64,000 bases of DNA from JBBBNV01 sp037137075 (lineage in GTDB: Bacteria > Bacillota > Bacilli > Paenibacillales > NBRC-103111). How positions within the stretch are numbered: position 1 is the first letter of the stretch; the number at the start of each line of letters is the position of its first letter. Under the pieces are notes generated by a model, which searched no databases, was not told the DNA's origin, and saw only the letters and a list, made by a program, of their open reading frames with translations. Positions 26,289 through 33,957 of this stretch are shown here, piece by piece. A program made the position numbers and the translations under genes. The DNA is taken from NCBI RefSeq assembly GCF_037137075.1, contig NZ_JBBBNV010000005.1, positions 1-64,000 on the forward strand. The letters are read 5' to 3'.

Positions 26289-26572
26289 ATAAAAGGAAGC
26301 TGCTCTGGTTAGCAAGCTGCGTTGGTATTCATTTATTTTGGATTATTTATACGCATGTAACAACAGATCTGTTTTCTGTAAGTGATTTTCCAGAAATAGT
26401 AATATTAATTGATTTTCCTATAACCCTTTTTCTTTCGTTCTGTATTTCCAGTGTTTGCACATTCTTATTTTTATTTTTCAAAGAAACCCGTGCTTTTCTC
26501 GGGTTCAATGTGCTGTTCTTGTATGGGATCAATTTCTTGGTTGTGGTTGCTGCATTTTGGTTCAATGCATGA
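26285..26572 (+). CDS. small three-helix membrane protein with a probable CTG start
   Basis: A 95-codon frame encodes a strongly hydrophobic protein with three likely transmembrane segments: residues about 5-25 (LLWLASCVGIHLFWIIYTHV), 38-63 and 68-92. The only start that fits is CTG at 26285, placed six bases after a perfect GGAGGAG; no ATG, GTG or TTG lies nearby in frame. The stop TGA (26570-26572) overlaps an ATG (26569-26571) of the next frame. I do not recognise the family. A start-codon mutation (from TTG or ATG) or true CTG initiation are both possible. Base composition is AT-rich compared with the chromosome around it, so the cluster is probably acquired. Confidence 0.6.
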   Translation: MNKRKLLWLASCVGIHLFWIIYTHVTTDLFSVSDFPEIVILIDFPITLFLSFCISSVCTFLFLFFKETRAFLGFNVLFLYGINFLVVVAAFWFNA

Positions 26573-26589
26573 ATATGGGGGAAAGCCAC

Positions 26590-26856
26590 TTGAAACGGAA
26601 GATATCACTTGTTCTAGTTTTATGCTTAGTAATTAATTTGCTGATTCCGCTACTAGCATTTTCGAGAACAAACTATAACACGAACTTATTTAGTCCTACT
26701 ACAGTCTCCGAAAATACAGATAATCAATTTTCCAAGAGCGAAGCACCGTCGAAGACAAACCAAGAAACAAATGGAAACAATGTGTATCAGTCAGTATATA
26801 GACGCAATGATAATTTTGCTAACGAGAAAACAACGACAGTTATTACTGACACATAG
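26590..26856 (+). CDS. hypothetical secreted protein (88 aa)
   Basis: From TTG 26590 the protein begins MKRKISLVLVLCLVINLLIPLLAFS, a clear Sec signal peptide, followed by about 60 polar residues rich in Asn, Thr and Ser. GGGGGAAAG just upstream supports the TTG; an ATG at 26569 in the same frame would add seven residues and overlap the previous stop. The short, low-complexity mature part suggests either a small exported peptide or the truncated N-terminus of a longer protein, because the DNA directly after the stop belongs to an unrelated IS relic. No function can be proposed. Confidence 0.5.
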   Translation: MKRKISLVLVLCLVINLLIPLLAFSRTNYNTNLFSPTTVSENTDNQFSKSEAPSKTNQETNGNNVYQSVYRRNDNFANEKTTTVITDT

Positions 26857-26869
26857 TCTAGTTTAAGCG

Positions 26870-27077
26870 GTCAGCGCATTGCTCTACACGATTCCTGGAA
26901 TAGTGACATCGAATCCATTCGCCTCAAAGATCTCCCTAGGCGTCTTTCCGAGCATGTATTATTCAATGAAGATCCGTTTAAATTCAGGTAGGCAATGGAT
27001 GTTTCACTAACTCTTGTGATGTATGAGGTACTCGATAATGCTTTGCGTTGTGCCTCATTAAAATATATCTCGCTCAT
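26870..27077 (-). pseudogene. decayed IS3-type orfA (HTH transposase subunit)
   Basis: Read on the minus strand from ATG 27077, the frame begins MSEIYFNEAQRKALSSTSYITRVSETSIAY. After a frameshift it continues PEFKRIFIE-stop-YMLGKTPREIFEANGFDVTIPGIV-stop. This is the usual order of the HTH protein encoded by orfA of IS3/IS150-type elements (..SI.Y.PEFK.. then GK.P.QIF...GF). At least one frameshift and two in-frame stops make it non-functional. No orfB or inverted repeats were found next to it. GGAGGGG precedes the start. Confidence 0.7.
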
Positions 27078-27211
27078 GTCATCCCCTCCGCTGCATCTTC
27101 CAGTATACGAAAAAGTACCCACAGCCCAAACACCTTTTTTTCAAAGTGTCCAGTCTATGGGTACCAGTTTATAGAGAAGCTCCTTTGCTTTTAACCGCCG
27201 TTATAAAGCAA

Positions 27212-27243
27212 AGCACCACACGCAGAACTCTGCATGCGGTGCT
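27212..27243 (-). terminator. hairpin downstream of the dioxygenase operon
   Basis: AGCACC (27212-27217) pairs with GGTGCT (27238-27243), with further pairing of GCAGA/TCTGC inside. On the minus strand it is followed by TTGCTTTATAA. It is a plausible, weak terminator for the genes at 27289-28730. Confidence 0.4.
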
Positions 27244-27288
27244 AATTGGAACTGTAAAGCAGGAGCGGTATCTCAATTCCACATACCG

Positions 27289-28062
27289 TTATTTAAATTC
27301 CCAGCAGCTCAGGCTCAGCGTGCCGTATTGGTATGTGCGGTGCAGCAGCTTGGCTTGCCGGCCTGCATCGCCGGCGCCCATAGCCAGCAGCAGCGGAACG
27401 AAGTGCTCCGCGGTAGGCACGGCTTCCCGGCCATACGGGGCATCCTCGGCATAACGGAACAGCGCTTCGGTGTCCCATGCCTCGAGGTTTTCCTTAAGCC
27501 AGTCGTCGAAGGCAACCGCCCAGGCTTCAGGCTGCTGGGCGCCCCGGCTGACGCGGCGCAGATTATGCACGGTACCGCCGCTGCCGATGACAAGCACGTC
27601 CTTCTCCCGCAGCGCTCCGATAGCTTTGCCAATGTTGTATTGCTCCTCGCCGGTCAGGTAACGGTTGACGGACAGGGCCACCACCGGAATAGCTGCGTCC
27701 GGATAAAGCAGCTTCAGAATGCCCCATGCCCCGTGATCAAGCCCGCGCTTTTCATCAAGCACGTTCGCAATCCCGTGAGCCGCCAGAACCGATTGGATTT
27801 CACTGCCCAGCTCCGGATTGCCGGGGGCCGGATAGGTCATTTGATACAGCGCATCGGGGAAGCCGTAGAAATCATAAATCGTTTCATACGTTCCCTTGAC
27901 GCCGCTGACAGCCTGCTCCGGATTTTCCCAGTGGGCCGAGAACAAGACAATTGCCTTCGGCTTAGGCTTATCCGCAGCAAATTCCTTCAGAAAATTCGTA
28001 TACTCCATATGATCCAGGATGAGGGAAGGCGCACCGTGCGCAAAAAAATAAGCGGGCATCAT
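27289..28062 (-). CDS. extradiol ring-cleavage dioxygenase (LigB/DODA family)
   Basis: Non-haem Fe(II)/Zn dioxygenase of 257 residues from the class III extradiol family, which opens catecholic rings next to the diol. The metal-binding His pattern is visible: FFAHGAPSL near the N-terminus, FSAHWE near residue 45, LDHGAWG near residue 115 and a C-terminal HFVPLLLAMGA. ATG 28062 is preceded by AAGGAGG with nine-base spacing, and the start overlaps the end of the upstream esterase gene by four bases. Its partners (esterase, DoxX) recall catechol and quinone detoxification sets of Bacillus (catDE, mhq genes), an inference from content, not from a tested regulator. Confidence 0.88.
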   Translation of the reverse strand: MMPAYFFAHGAPSLILDHMEYTNFLKEFAADKPKPKAIVLFSAHWENPEQAVSGVKGTYETIYDFYGFPDALYQMTYPAPGNPELGSEIQSVLAAHGIANVLDEKRGLDHGAWGILKLLYPDAAIPVVALSVNRYLTGEEQYNIGKAIGALREKDVLVIGSGGTVHNLRRVSRGAQQPEAWAVAFDDWLKENLEAWDTEALFRYAEDAPYGREAVPTAEHFVPLLLAMGAGDAGRQAKLLHRTYQYGTLSLSCWEFK

Positions 28063-28730
28063 ATTGTATCGCCTCCTTGAGGATGGGATGTGAAAGCCTG
28101 CTTCAGCCAGGACAGGAAATCCCGCTGATTGTCCGGCGAAACGCCGTGATCGGTCGGATACAGCTTGAAGGTGCAAGCGGAGGTTGCCGTTTGCCAGTAG
28201 GCGGCTGTTTCATGCCCGATACGGACAGGGAATACGGAATCGTATTCGCCATGAGAGATGAACACCGGCATTTGCGCCACAGGCTGCAGTGTATACTCGG
28301 TCTTCACGAATTCCGGAACGTAGCCGTTCAAGGCTACAATCCCTCTGATTTGATCCTGCCCCATTGTTAATGCGAGGGACATGGATAAAATAGCGCCTTG
28401 GCTGAAGCCCAGCAAATAGCGCTGCTGCGGATCGATCGCGTACGTCTCCGTAGCGTAGGCAATAAATTGCTCCAGCTGCCGGACCGCTGTATCAAACAGC
28501 TCACGAATCGGCTTGCCGAGGCTTTTCAGCTCGTAGAACTGGTATCCGGCTCCGAGCGGAAGATTCCCGCGAATGCCGATAATAATACATGGAGAGTCCA
28601 GCGGCTCCACGAGACCATACATGTTCCGTTCGTTGGAGCCTTTGCCGTGCAGTGTGAAGATGGCCGGATAACGCCGGCCCGGATCGTAGTCCGGGGGCAG
28701 ATGAAGATCGTACCGGTAAGCCGGTTTCAT
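28059..28730 (-). CDS. alpha/beta hydrolase, carboxylesterase/phospholipase type (MhqD-like)
   Basis: Cytoplasmic serine hydrolase of 223 residues. The nucleophile Ser110 sits in GFSQG, the acid is probably the Asp in HGEYDSVFP, and the base His is in TDHGVSPD. The oxyanion region is LHGKGSNERN. The size and motif set match the carboxylesterase 2/phospholipase group that includes MhqD, a protein induced by hydroquinones in Bacillus subtilis. ATG 28730 follows AGGAGG with nine-base spacing. The gene is cotranscribed with the dioxygenase gene, which starts inside its last codons. The substrate is not known. Confidence 0.82.
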   Translation of the reverse strand: MKPAYRYDLHLPPDYDPGRRYPAIFTLHGKGSNERNMYGLVEPLDSPCIIIGIRGNLPLGAGYQFYELKSLGKPIRELFDTAVRQLEQFIAYATETYAIDPQQRYLLGFSQGAILSMSLALTMGQDQIRGIVALNGYVPEFVKTEYTLQPVAQMPVFISHGEYDSVFPVRIGHETAAYWQTATSACTFKLYPTDHGVSPDNQRDFLSWLKQAFTSHPQGGDTI

Positions 28731-28921
28731 AGGACAATTCCTCCTGCTGGGTAGGGTGTGCGGCTTTGTTGTGCCGTATGCAGTGCAGCAGCCGGCGGTT
28801 GTTGCCGCCCCGCACCATCAAGTCACAAGCGCGAATCCAGGCTCGTATTGCGGCACGGTATGTCGGGTGGCGAGCCCTTCGAATGGACTTCGTTCATGGG
28901 CCGCTATCCGCGGCCCCAGCA

Positions 28922-29332
28922 TTATTCGCTCAGAAATGCTTTATCCAGAGACAGCGGCGTCGATTTGGCGAAGGTGAGATGCAGGGCAATCAAGAGGAAG
29001 CCCAGATCCAGTTCATAGCCTGCGCCCGTATCGCTGACCAGTCCGAGCGGGAGCTTCATCAGTACAATAGCGGCAACCATCAGCAGCACGAACAGGATGG
29101 ACACATAACGGGTAAACAGACCGATAATGAGCATTACGCCGCCAACCAGCTCCAGCGGACCGGCAATATAAGCCAGGAAGCCGGGAGTTCCTGCGCTTGT
29201 GAACCAGGCGTCCACATTACCGAGGCCCATTTGAAACTTCATATAGCCGTGCACCAAAAAAATAATGCCGAGTACCACCCTCATCAGAGTAGATATCCAA
29301 GCTGACTTCTCCAGACGTGCTTCTTGTTCCAT
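28922..29332 (-). CDS. DoxX family membrane protein
   Basis: Small integral membrane protein of 136 residues with four predicted helices: ISTLMRVVLGIIFLVHGYMKF, then segments near residues 55-75, 80-100 and 110-130. The HGYxKF motif after helix one is characteristic of DoxX/CatD/YfiD proteins. In Bacillus, CatD pairs with a catechol dioxygenase, which fits the neighbouring genes. ATG 29332 has GGTGGAG at six-base spacing; an ATG at 29350 is the alternative. It is divergent from the XRE-cupin regulator, and the 150-bp region between them is AT-rich. Confidence 0.85.
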   Translation of the reverse strand: MEQEARLEKSAWISTLMRVVLGIIFLVHGYMKFQMGLGNVDAWFTSAGTPGFLAYIAGPLELVGGVMLIIGLFTRYVSILFVLLMVAAIVLMKLPLGLVSDTGAGYELDLGFLLIALHLTFAKSTPLSLDKAFLSE

Positions 29333-29484
29333 ATTGTTCTCCACCTTCATCCAAGATATTAGTAATAGCAAAAACTGTTTTGTATGAATAATTTAACTCC
29401 GCAAGCACTAGCATGTCAATATAAAAATTGATAATATAGAAATATAATTTGTATAAGTAATATTTCAAGAAAGGAATGATCAGA

Positions 29485-30039
29485 ATGGACATCGGTTCCA
29501 CGATTCGGGCGATCCGTAAGCGCAAGAACATTACCATTGCCCAAATATGCGAAGCGACAGGGCTGTCCCAGGGCTTTATGAGCCAGGTCGAGACGAACAA
29601 AACCTCGCCGTCCATTTCCACGCTGGACAATATCGCGCAGGCGCTGGATGTTCCGCTGGCCTACTTGCTGCTTCGCAAAGACGAGCGGATGCAGATCATC
29701 CGCAAGAATGAACGGCGGGTTACGACCAGCGGGAGCCAGAACGTCAAGATTGAGCATTTGTGCTCCAATAAAGGAATGCGGCTGTTGATCGCAGAGATGC
29801 CGCCAGGATCGTCCAGCGGCGATGCCCCTCATGCCCATGAGGGGAAAGAAGTTCATGTCGTGATGCAAGGAACGGTACGTGCCGAGCAGGGAGAAGATTC
29901 GGCGGTGCTGGAGGAAGGCGACTCGTTTACTTGGAATGCCTGTACACCTCATTTGGTGCGCAACATCGGGGAGGAGACGGCCATTATTTTTATCGCTGTC
30001 TATTCGGATGTTCACAGCGATTCGGAAAGCGACATGTAA
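29485..30039 (+). CDS. XRE family regulator with C-terminal cupin domain
   Basis: One-component transcriptional regulator of 184 residues. The helix-turn-helix is at residues 5-58 (IRAIRKRKNITIAQICEATGLSQGFMSQVETNKTSPSISTLDNIAQAL). The cupin sensor domain spans about 105-175 (APHAHEGKEVHVVMQG...EEGDSFTWNACTPH). Such proteins usually sense a small metabolite and control adjacent genes, here possibly the divergent DoxX/esterase/dioxygenase group. ATG 29485 has AAAGGA at nine-base spacing; an ATG nine bases upstream lacks a usable site. A cupin protein follows on the same strand. Confidence 0.88.
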   Translation: MDIGSTIRAIRKRKNITIAQICEATGLSQGFMSQVETNKTSPSISTLDNIAQALDVPLAYLLLRKDERMQIIRKNERRVTTSGSQNVKIEHLCSNKGMRLLIAEMPPGSSSGDAPHAHEGKEVHVVMQGTVRAEQGEDSAVLEEGDSFTWNACTPHLVRNIGEETAIIFIAVYSDVHSDSESDM

Positions 30040-30104
30040 AATAGATGCGCCGCTGCCAGGCGCCGACACTGAAATGGCGAAGCATGGAAGGAGGGAGATG
30101 ACAG

Positions 30105-30488
30105 GTGGAGGTACGCAGCTTTTTGAAGGCGGAAATGCGTCATGCTCCCAGTCACAAGGGCATCGGGGAAGTACGCAGTGTCAAGCTGTACAGTCAAGAG
30201 GATTTTGAAACGCCGCTGCGGTTTCTATATGATATGGAGCTTCCGCCCGGCACCTCCATTGGGTACCATCCGCATCAGGATGATGAGGAGATGTACATTA
30301 TTTTGGAGGGCAGCGGCATGATGACGGTAAACGGGGAAGCCCGGGAGGTGCGGGCCGGAGATACGATTCTGAATAAGCCGTACGGCAGCCATGGCCTGTA
30401 CAATCATTCCCAGCGGGACCTGAAGCTGCTTGTGTATGAGGCGGCGAACCGTTCTCGTTCTCCTGTCGGGCCAAATAATCCCGGCTGA
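30105..30488 (+). CDS. cupin domain protein
   Basis: Single-domain cupin of 127 residues. The first cupin motif is YHPHQDDEEMYIILEGSG, with the metal-ligand His/His/Glu pattern, and the second is NKPYGSHGLYNHSQ. Stand-alone cupins can be enzymes, metal-dependent sensors or storage proteins, and nothing here decides between them. The start is GTG 30105, preceded by GGAGGGAGATGACAG. It lies 65 bp after the XRE-cupin gene and probably shares its transcript, which ends at the hairpin at 30545. Confidence 0.8.
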   Translation: MEVRSFLKAEMRHAPSHKGIGEVRSVKLYSQEDFETPLRFLYDMELPPGTSIGYHPHQDDEEMYIILEGSGMMTVNGEAREVRAGDTILNKPYGSHGLYNHSQRDLKLLVYEAANRSRSPVGPNNPG

Positions 30489-30544
30489 GCTGCTGGCAGA
30501 ACTCATTTTCGGCTACCCTTTGTCCTATCAAAGCAGTAGAAAAA

Positions 30545-30578
30545 CCGGACAGCGTTAAAGCGCTTGTCCGGCTTCTTT
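30545..30578 (+). terminator. terminator after the cupin gene
   Basis: CCGGACA (30545-30551) pairs with TGTCCGG (30565-30571), with an inner GCG/CGC extension. A pyrimidine tract CTTCTTTG follows. Confidence 0.65.
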
Positions 30579-30650
30579 GTGTGAAGGCCATCATGGTTCT
30601 CGTGATATATCCAGCATGTATTATGGATCGTTCTATAAATTGATAAGGGA

Positions 30651-30968
30651 TTATGCTTTCATGTCCACCGCCTGAAGAATGGAAGACAGCAGCCCCGGAA
30701 AGCGGGCTTCCAAATCTTCGCTGCGGATGCTGAGCAAATGCTGGGTGCCCTGGACACGGACCCGCAGGACGCCGGCCTCACGCAGGATGCGGACGTGGTG
30801 GGATAACGTCGATTTAGCGATGGAAACGGATAAATTGTATTCGCCGCAGGGGCGCTCGCCCTCCAGTGAAATCGTCTTTAGCATGGAAAGCCGGATCGGA
30901 TCGCTGAGTGCGCTCAGGACACTGCTGATATGAATGTCTTCCCGGCCGGGATGATACAAAATTTTCAT
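30651..30968 (-). CDS. ArsR/SmtB-type winged-helix repressor
   Basis: Repressor of 105 residues with the ArsR fold. LSALSDPIRLSMLKTI is helix 2-3, and the recognition region SKSTLSHHVRILREAGVL is seen here as AKSTLSHHVRILREAGVL at about residues 50-67. The metal-binding cysteine pair of arsenic sensors is absent; only Cys41 is present, so it is probably not an ArsR-type metalloid sensor. It is divergent from a 14-TM efflux pump, and a perfect dyad lies in the pump promoter, making this the obvious candidate repressor. GGGGAGGAATTCGG precedes the start. Confidence 0.88.
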   Translation of the reverse strand: MKILYHPGREDIHISSVLSALSDPIRLSMLKTISLEGERPCGEYNLSVSIAKSTLSHHVRILREAGVLRVRVQGTQHLLSIRSEDLEARFPGLLSSILQAVDMKA

Positions 30969-31019
30969 CCGAATTCCTCCCCCGAAAGCTCTTTCATCTC
31001 ACACTTTCACACTTTCGTA

Positions 31020-31048
31020 TTGAAGTATACCATAATCCATGGTATATT
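31020..31048 (+). promoter_or_regulatory. promoter with embedded dyad operator for the efflux pump
   Basis: TTGAAG (31020-31025), a 17-bp spacer and TATATT (31043-31048) form a good sigma-A promoter. A perfect 8-bp inverted repeat, TATACCAT at 31026-31033 and ATGGTATA at 31039-31046 with a 5-bp centre, fills the spacer. Binding there would block RNA polymerase. Confidence 0.75.
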
Positions 31049-31097
31049 TCTATTGTTCGATAAGCATGGAACTTTAATGAATGTGAGGGAAGTCCCC

Positions 31098-32477
31098 ATG
31101 AATCAAGAAGCTGCGCTTTCCGCTTCCGCACCGTTAAACGATGTACCGGCCGTTCGGCTGAAAGAAGGCGTAGTAACTGCGCTATTGGGCATCACGGTCA
31201 TGCTGGTTGTGATGAATACAATGATGTTTAATCTGGCGCTGCCGCAGGTGACCCGGGATTTCGGCCTAACCTCGACGGCGGCCTCTTGGATTGTTACAGG
31301 CTATTCGATCGTTTTTGCGATTTCTTCCATTACCTACAGCCGGCTGTCTGATTTTCTGCCTATCCGGAGATTACTGCTTATCGGCTTAGCCTCGCTTGGC
31401 GCGGCGTCCGTGCTTGGCTTTTTCAGTCATCACTTTGCCCTGCTGCTCTGCGCGAGACTGGTTCAAGCGTCCGGTGCGGCATCGGTACCCGCCTTGGGCA
31501 TGGTGCTTATCACCCGCTTTGTGCCCGCAGGCCGCCGCGGCAAATCGATGTCCGTCATCATGTCGGCCAGCTCGCTTGGCCTGGGTCTCGGGCCGGTTAT
31601 CGGCGGGGCGATTACGCAATATTTGGGCTGGAATGATTTGTTTATTGTCACCGGCATCGTGTTATTTTTGATTCCGTTTTTTTACCGGCTGCTTCCGGCG
31701 GAGCCTGTCCAAAAGGGCTCATTCGATACCGCGGGCTCCCTGCTTATCGGTATTGGCACGACGGGGCTGCTGCTGTTTCTGACTTCACGCTCCTGGCTGC
31801 TGCTTGCGGCGGGAATTGTCGCTCTCGGCTTGTTCTGGGTCCGCATTCACCGTTCGGCGAATCCTTTCGTGCAGCCGGCGCTGTTTCGGAATAAGCCCTA
31901 TTTGCTGCTGAGCGGCATCGGAATTGTATCGTATATGAACAATTTTGCGGCGCTGTTCCTGCTGCCGCAGGTGCTGGCGCATCTGTATGACTTGACACCG
32001 GGACAGTCGGGGCTCGTTATTTTCCCCGGGGCTATGCTTTCCGCGCTGGCCTCAAACCGGATTGGCCGTCTCATTGACCGCTTCGGCAACGGGCTGTTGT
32101 TCCGCTATGCGCCTTGGATGCTGCTGGCATCGGCTGTATTGTTCGCACTCTTCGTCAGCACTTCCTTCTACACGATTATGGTCCTGTACGCTATGCTGAG
32201 TCTCAGCTTCAGCGCCTTGACGACAAGTGTGTCCAACGAATTGTCCCAGATGCTTCCGAAGGAGCAAATCGGCGCAGGGATGGGCTTGTTTCAGTTGACC
32301 CAGTTTTTCAGCGGGGCATTCAGTGTGGCGCTTACCGGCAGTGCGCTGACGTGGCAGAAAAGCCTGACGCTGCCCCAGGCCTACTCGAATATTTACTGGG
32401 GGCTGACGGTGGTCGTGCTGGTGGGAATCGCGTGCGCCTTCAGCTACAGCAAGCAGAAGCAAGGCCGCTTCGAATGA
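31098..32477 (+). CDS. MFS efflux transporter, DHA2 family (Tet(L)-like)
   Basis: Proton-coupled drug exporter of 459 residues with about 14 membrane segments. The order of motifs resembles Tet(L)/Tet(38)-type pumps: NLALPQVTRDFGL after helix 1, YSRLSDFLPIRRLLL (motif A region), ARLVQASGAASVPALGMVL, and motif C-like SLGLGLGPVIGGAI in helix 5. Substrates are therefore likely to be hydrophobic drugs, but specificity cannot be read. ATG 31098 is preferred (GAGGGA upstream); longer frames to 31077 or 30930 overlap the promoter. A bidirectional terminator follows at 32648. Expression is probably controlled by the divergent ArsR-type repressor. Confidence 0.88.
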   Translation: MNQEAALSASAPLNDVPAVRLKEGVVTALLGITVMLVVMNTMMFNLALPQVTRDFGLTSTAASWIVTGYSIVFAISSITYSRLSDFLPIRRLLLIGLASLGAASVLGFFSHHFALLLCARLVQASGAASVPALGMVLITRFVPAGRRGKSMSVIMSASSLGLGLGPVIGGAITQYLGWNDLFIVTGIVLFLIPFFYRLLPAEPVQKGSFDTAGSLLIGIGTTGLLLFLTSRSWLLLAAGIVALGLFWVRIHRSANPFVQPALFRNKPYLLLSGIGIVSYMNNFAALFLLPQVLAHLYDLTPGQSGLVIFPGAMLSALASNRIGRLIDRFGNGLLFRYAPWMLLASAVLFALFVSTSFYTIMVLYAMLSLSFSALTTSVSNELSQMLPKEQIGAGMGLFQLTQFFSGAFSVALTGSALTWQKSLTLPQAYSNIYWGLTVVVLVGIACAFSYSKQKQGRFE

Positions 32478-32647
32478 ATTGCAGCTCCAGACAGCTCACC
32501 GAAACGCCGATTTATTTGAAACCAAGCTATTGTTTCAAAATATTCAGGTTTGCCTTGCCGTCCTGCTCTTTAAGCAGAAGAGGGATGCCGGAATCCGCTA
32601 GAAGGATTACGGAGGCGAAGCATAAGCGCAAACAAGCGGAACAATTT

Positions 32648-32684
32648 CAAAGCCCCGGTCCTTTTGCGGACCCGGGGCTTTGTT
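32648..32684 (+). terminator. bidirectional terminator between the pump and lrgB genes
   Basis: CAAAGCCCCGG (32648-32658) pairs with CCGGGGCTTTG (32672-32682), with further TCC/GGA pairing around the loop. The pairing serves both converging transcripts. Confidence 0.8.
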
Positions 32685-32757
32685 ATGCTGAGCGGTATAG
32701 CTTGAAGTGAATAGATCCTCTGTCTCACATATTCGGTCCGGTCACCTGCCTGTTTAG

Positions 32758-33435
32758 TTAAGAAATCATTCGAAGTACAATCGGGGCCGCGCACAAGGTA
32801 ATAAAGGCGGTTAAAATCATAGCGATACTGGAGACGGCGCCCGAGACGGGACCGAATTCGAACGCTTTGGTCGTACCCGCCGTATGGGCGCTGGTTCCAA
32901 GCAGCACACCGCGCGCGATATCGCTGCGGATGCGGAATGCCCGCACAATCAGCGGTCCGAGCACGGTGCCCAGCAGACCGGTCGCCATGACGAAGATGGC
33001 GGTCATGCTCGGAATGCCGCCGCTAGTCTGGGAGACGGCCATTGCGATAGGGGTCGTCGCCGAACGCGGAGCCAGGCTGTCCGTCAGGCTGGTATCCAGC
33101 CGGAGCCATTCGGATAAGAAGACCGAAGTCAGAATGGCGGTTATCGCGCCGCAGAAGACGCTGACTCCGATGGCGGTTGCATGCTTTTTAAGAACGTGCA
33201 GGTTTTTGTAGAGCGGTACTGCAAGGGCGATCGTGCCGGGCCCTATCATATCGGTTAACCAGTCGCCTCCCGGCTGGTATGCTTCATACGGGATATCCAT
33301 TAGCTGGAGGGCCGCAATGACGGCCGCCGGGGTAATGACGAGCGGGGACAAATATACCCTGGGGGCAACACGGTACAGCCGTTTGGCGGCGAGATAAATA
33401 ACGATGGTGCAGAGTACACCTAGTAAAGCAAGCAT
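32758..33435 (-). CDS. lrgB: LrgB/CidB family membrane protein
   Basis: Polytopic membrane protein of 225 residues in the LrgB/CidB family, which acts with the small LrgA/CidA holin-like protein in controlling murein hydrolase activity and cell lysis or in metabolite transport. The family stretch SVTTPIAM is seen here as SATTPIAMAVSQTSGGIPSMTAIFVMATG, and the end carries the GTSAHTAGTTKAFEFG motif, highly conserved in LrgB. ATG 33435 abuts the TAA of the upstream lrgA gene without a gap, so translation is coupled. The pair lies divergent from a CidR-like LysR gene. Confidence 0.92.
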   Translation of the reverse strand: MLALLGVLCTIVIYLAAKRLYRVAPRVYLSPLVITPAAVIAALQLMDIPYEAYQPGGDWLTDMIGPGTIALAVPLYKNLHVLKKHATAIGVSVFCGAITAILTSVFLSEWLRLDTSLTDSLAPRSATTPIAMAVSQTSGGIPSMTAIFVMATGLLGTVLGPLIVRAFRIRSDIARGVLLGTSAHTAGTTKAFEFGPVSGAVSSIAMILTAFITLCAAPIVLRMIS

Positions 33436-33822
33436 TTATTCTGTCATCCCTTCCTGCGGCTCAGTCTGCGGTTTGGCCATCCTCTGGGCCAGCAAGCCGG
33501 ATATAATCATGACAACCGTGGTGCTGGCCAGCACGACAAGGGCAATTTGCCAGCCGTTGTTCAGCAGCAGGCGCTTGTACTGCACCATACTGACGGCGGA
33601 CGGGACGAAAAACAGCAGCATCTCCGCCAGCAGCCACTGTGCTCCGGCACCGATCCAGCTCAGCGGAACAAGCCGGGTTTGCAGCAGCAGGAATACCAGC
33701 AGCAGGCCGAGGATGCTCCCCGGAACCGGAAGCTGGAAGTAAGAGGCCAGCGCATTCATCACCCGGGAAATGAGAACAAACAGGATGACTTGACCAAGAA
33801 CGATAGCGCATTTCTTCACCAT
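33436..33822 (-). CDS. lrgA: LrgA/CidA holin-like protein
   Basis: Small membrane protein of 128 residues with four hydrophobic segments. The family signature LPVPGSILGLLLVFLLL is present near residue 30, and FVPSAVSMVQY follows near 72. LrgA/CidA proteins resemble phage holins and oligomerise in the membrane. Whether this pair acts as Cid (pro-lytic) or Lrg (anti-lytic) cannot be told from sequence; the divergent CidR-type regulator favours Cid-like control. First gene of the lrgA-lrgB pair. Confidence 0.9.
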   Translation of the reverse strand: MVKKCAIVLGQVILFVLISRVMNALASYFQLPVPGSILGLLLVFLLLQTRLVPLSWIGAGAQWLLAEMLLFFVPSAVSMVQYKRLLLNNGWQIALVVLASTTVVMIISGLLAQRMAKPQTEPQEGMTE

Positions 33823-33957
33823 CTTCGGGAACCTCTTTTCTCATTTCTCGTTTCATCAATGGATATAAAAAAGTGTACATCAACATCAAATATGAGTAAA
33901 ATGAATGTATTGAATAGTTTTCATTCCATTTGTCTATGAAAAGGGACGGGTCAGATC

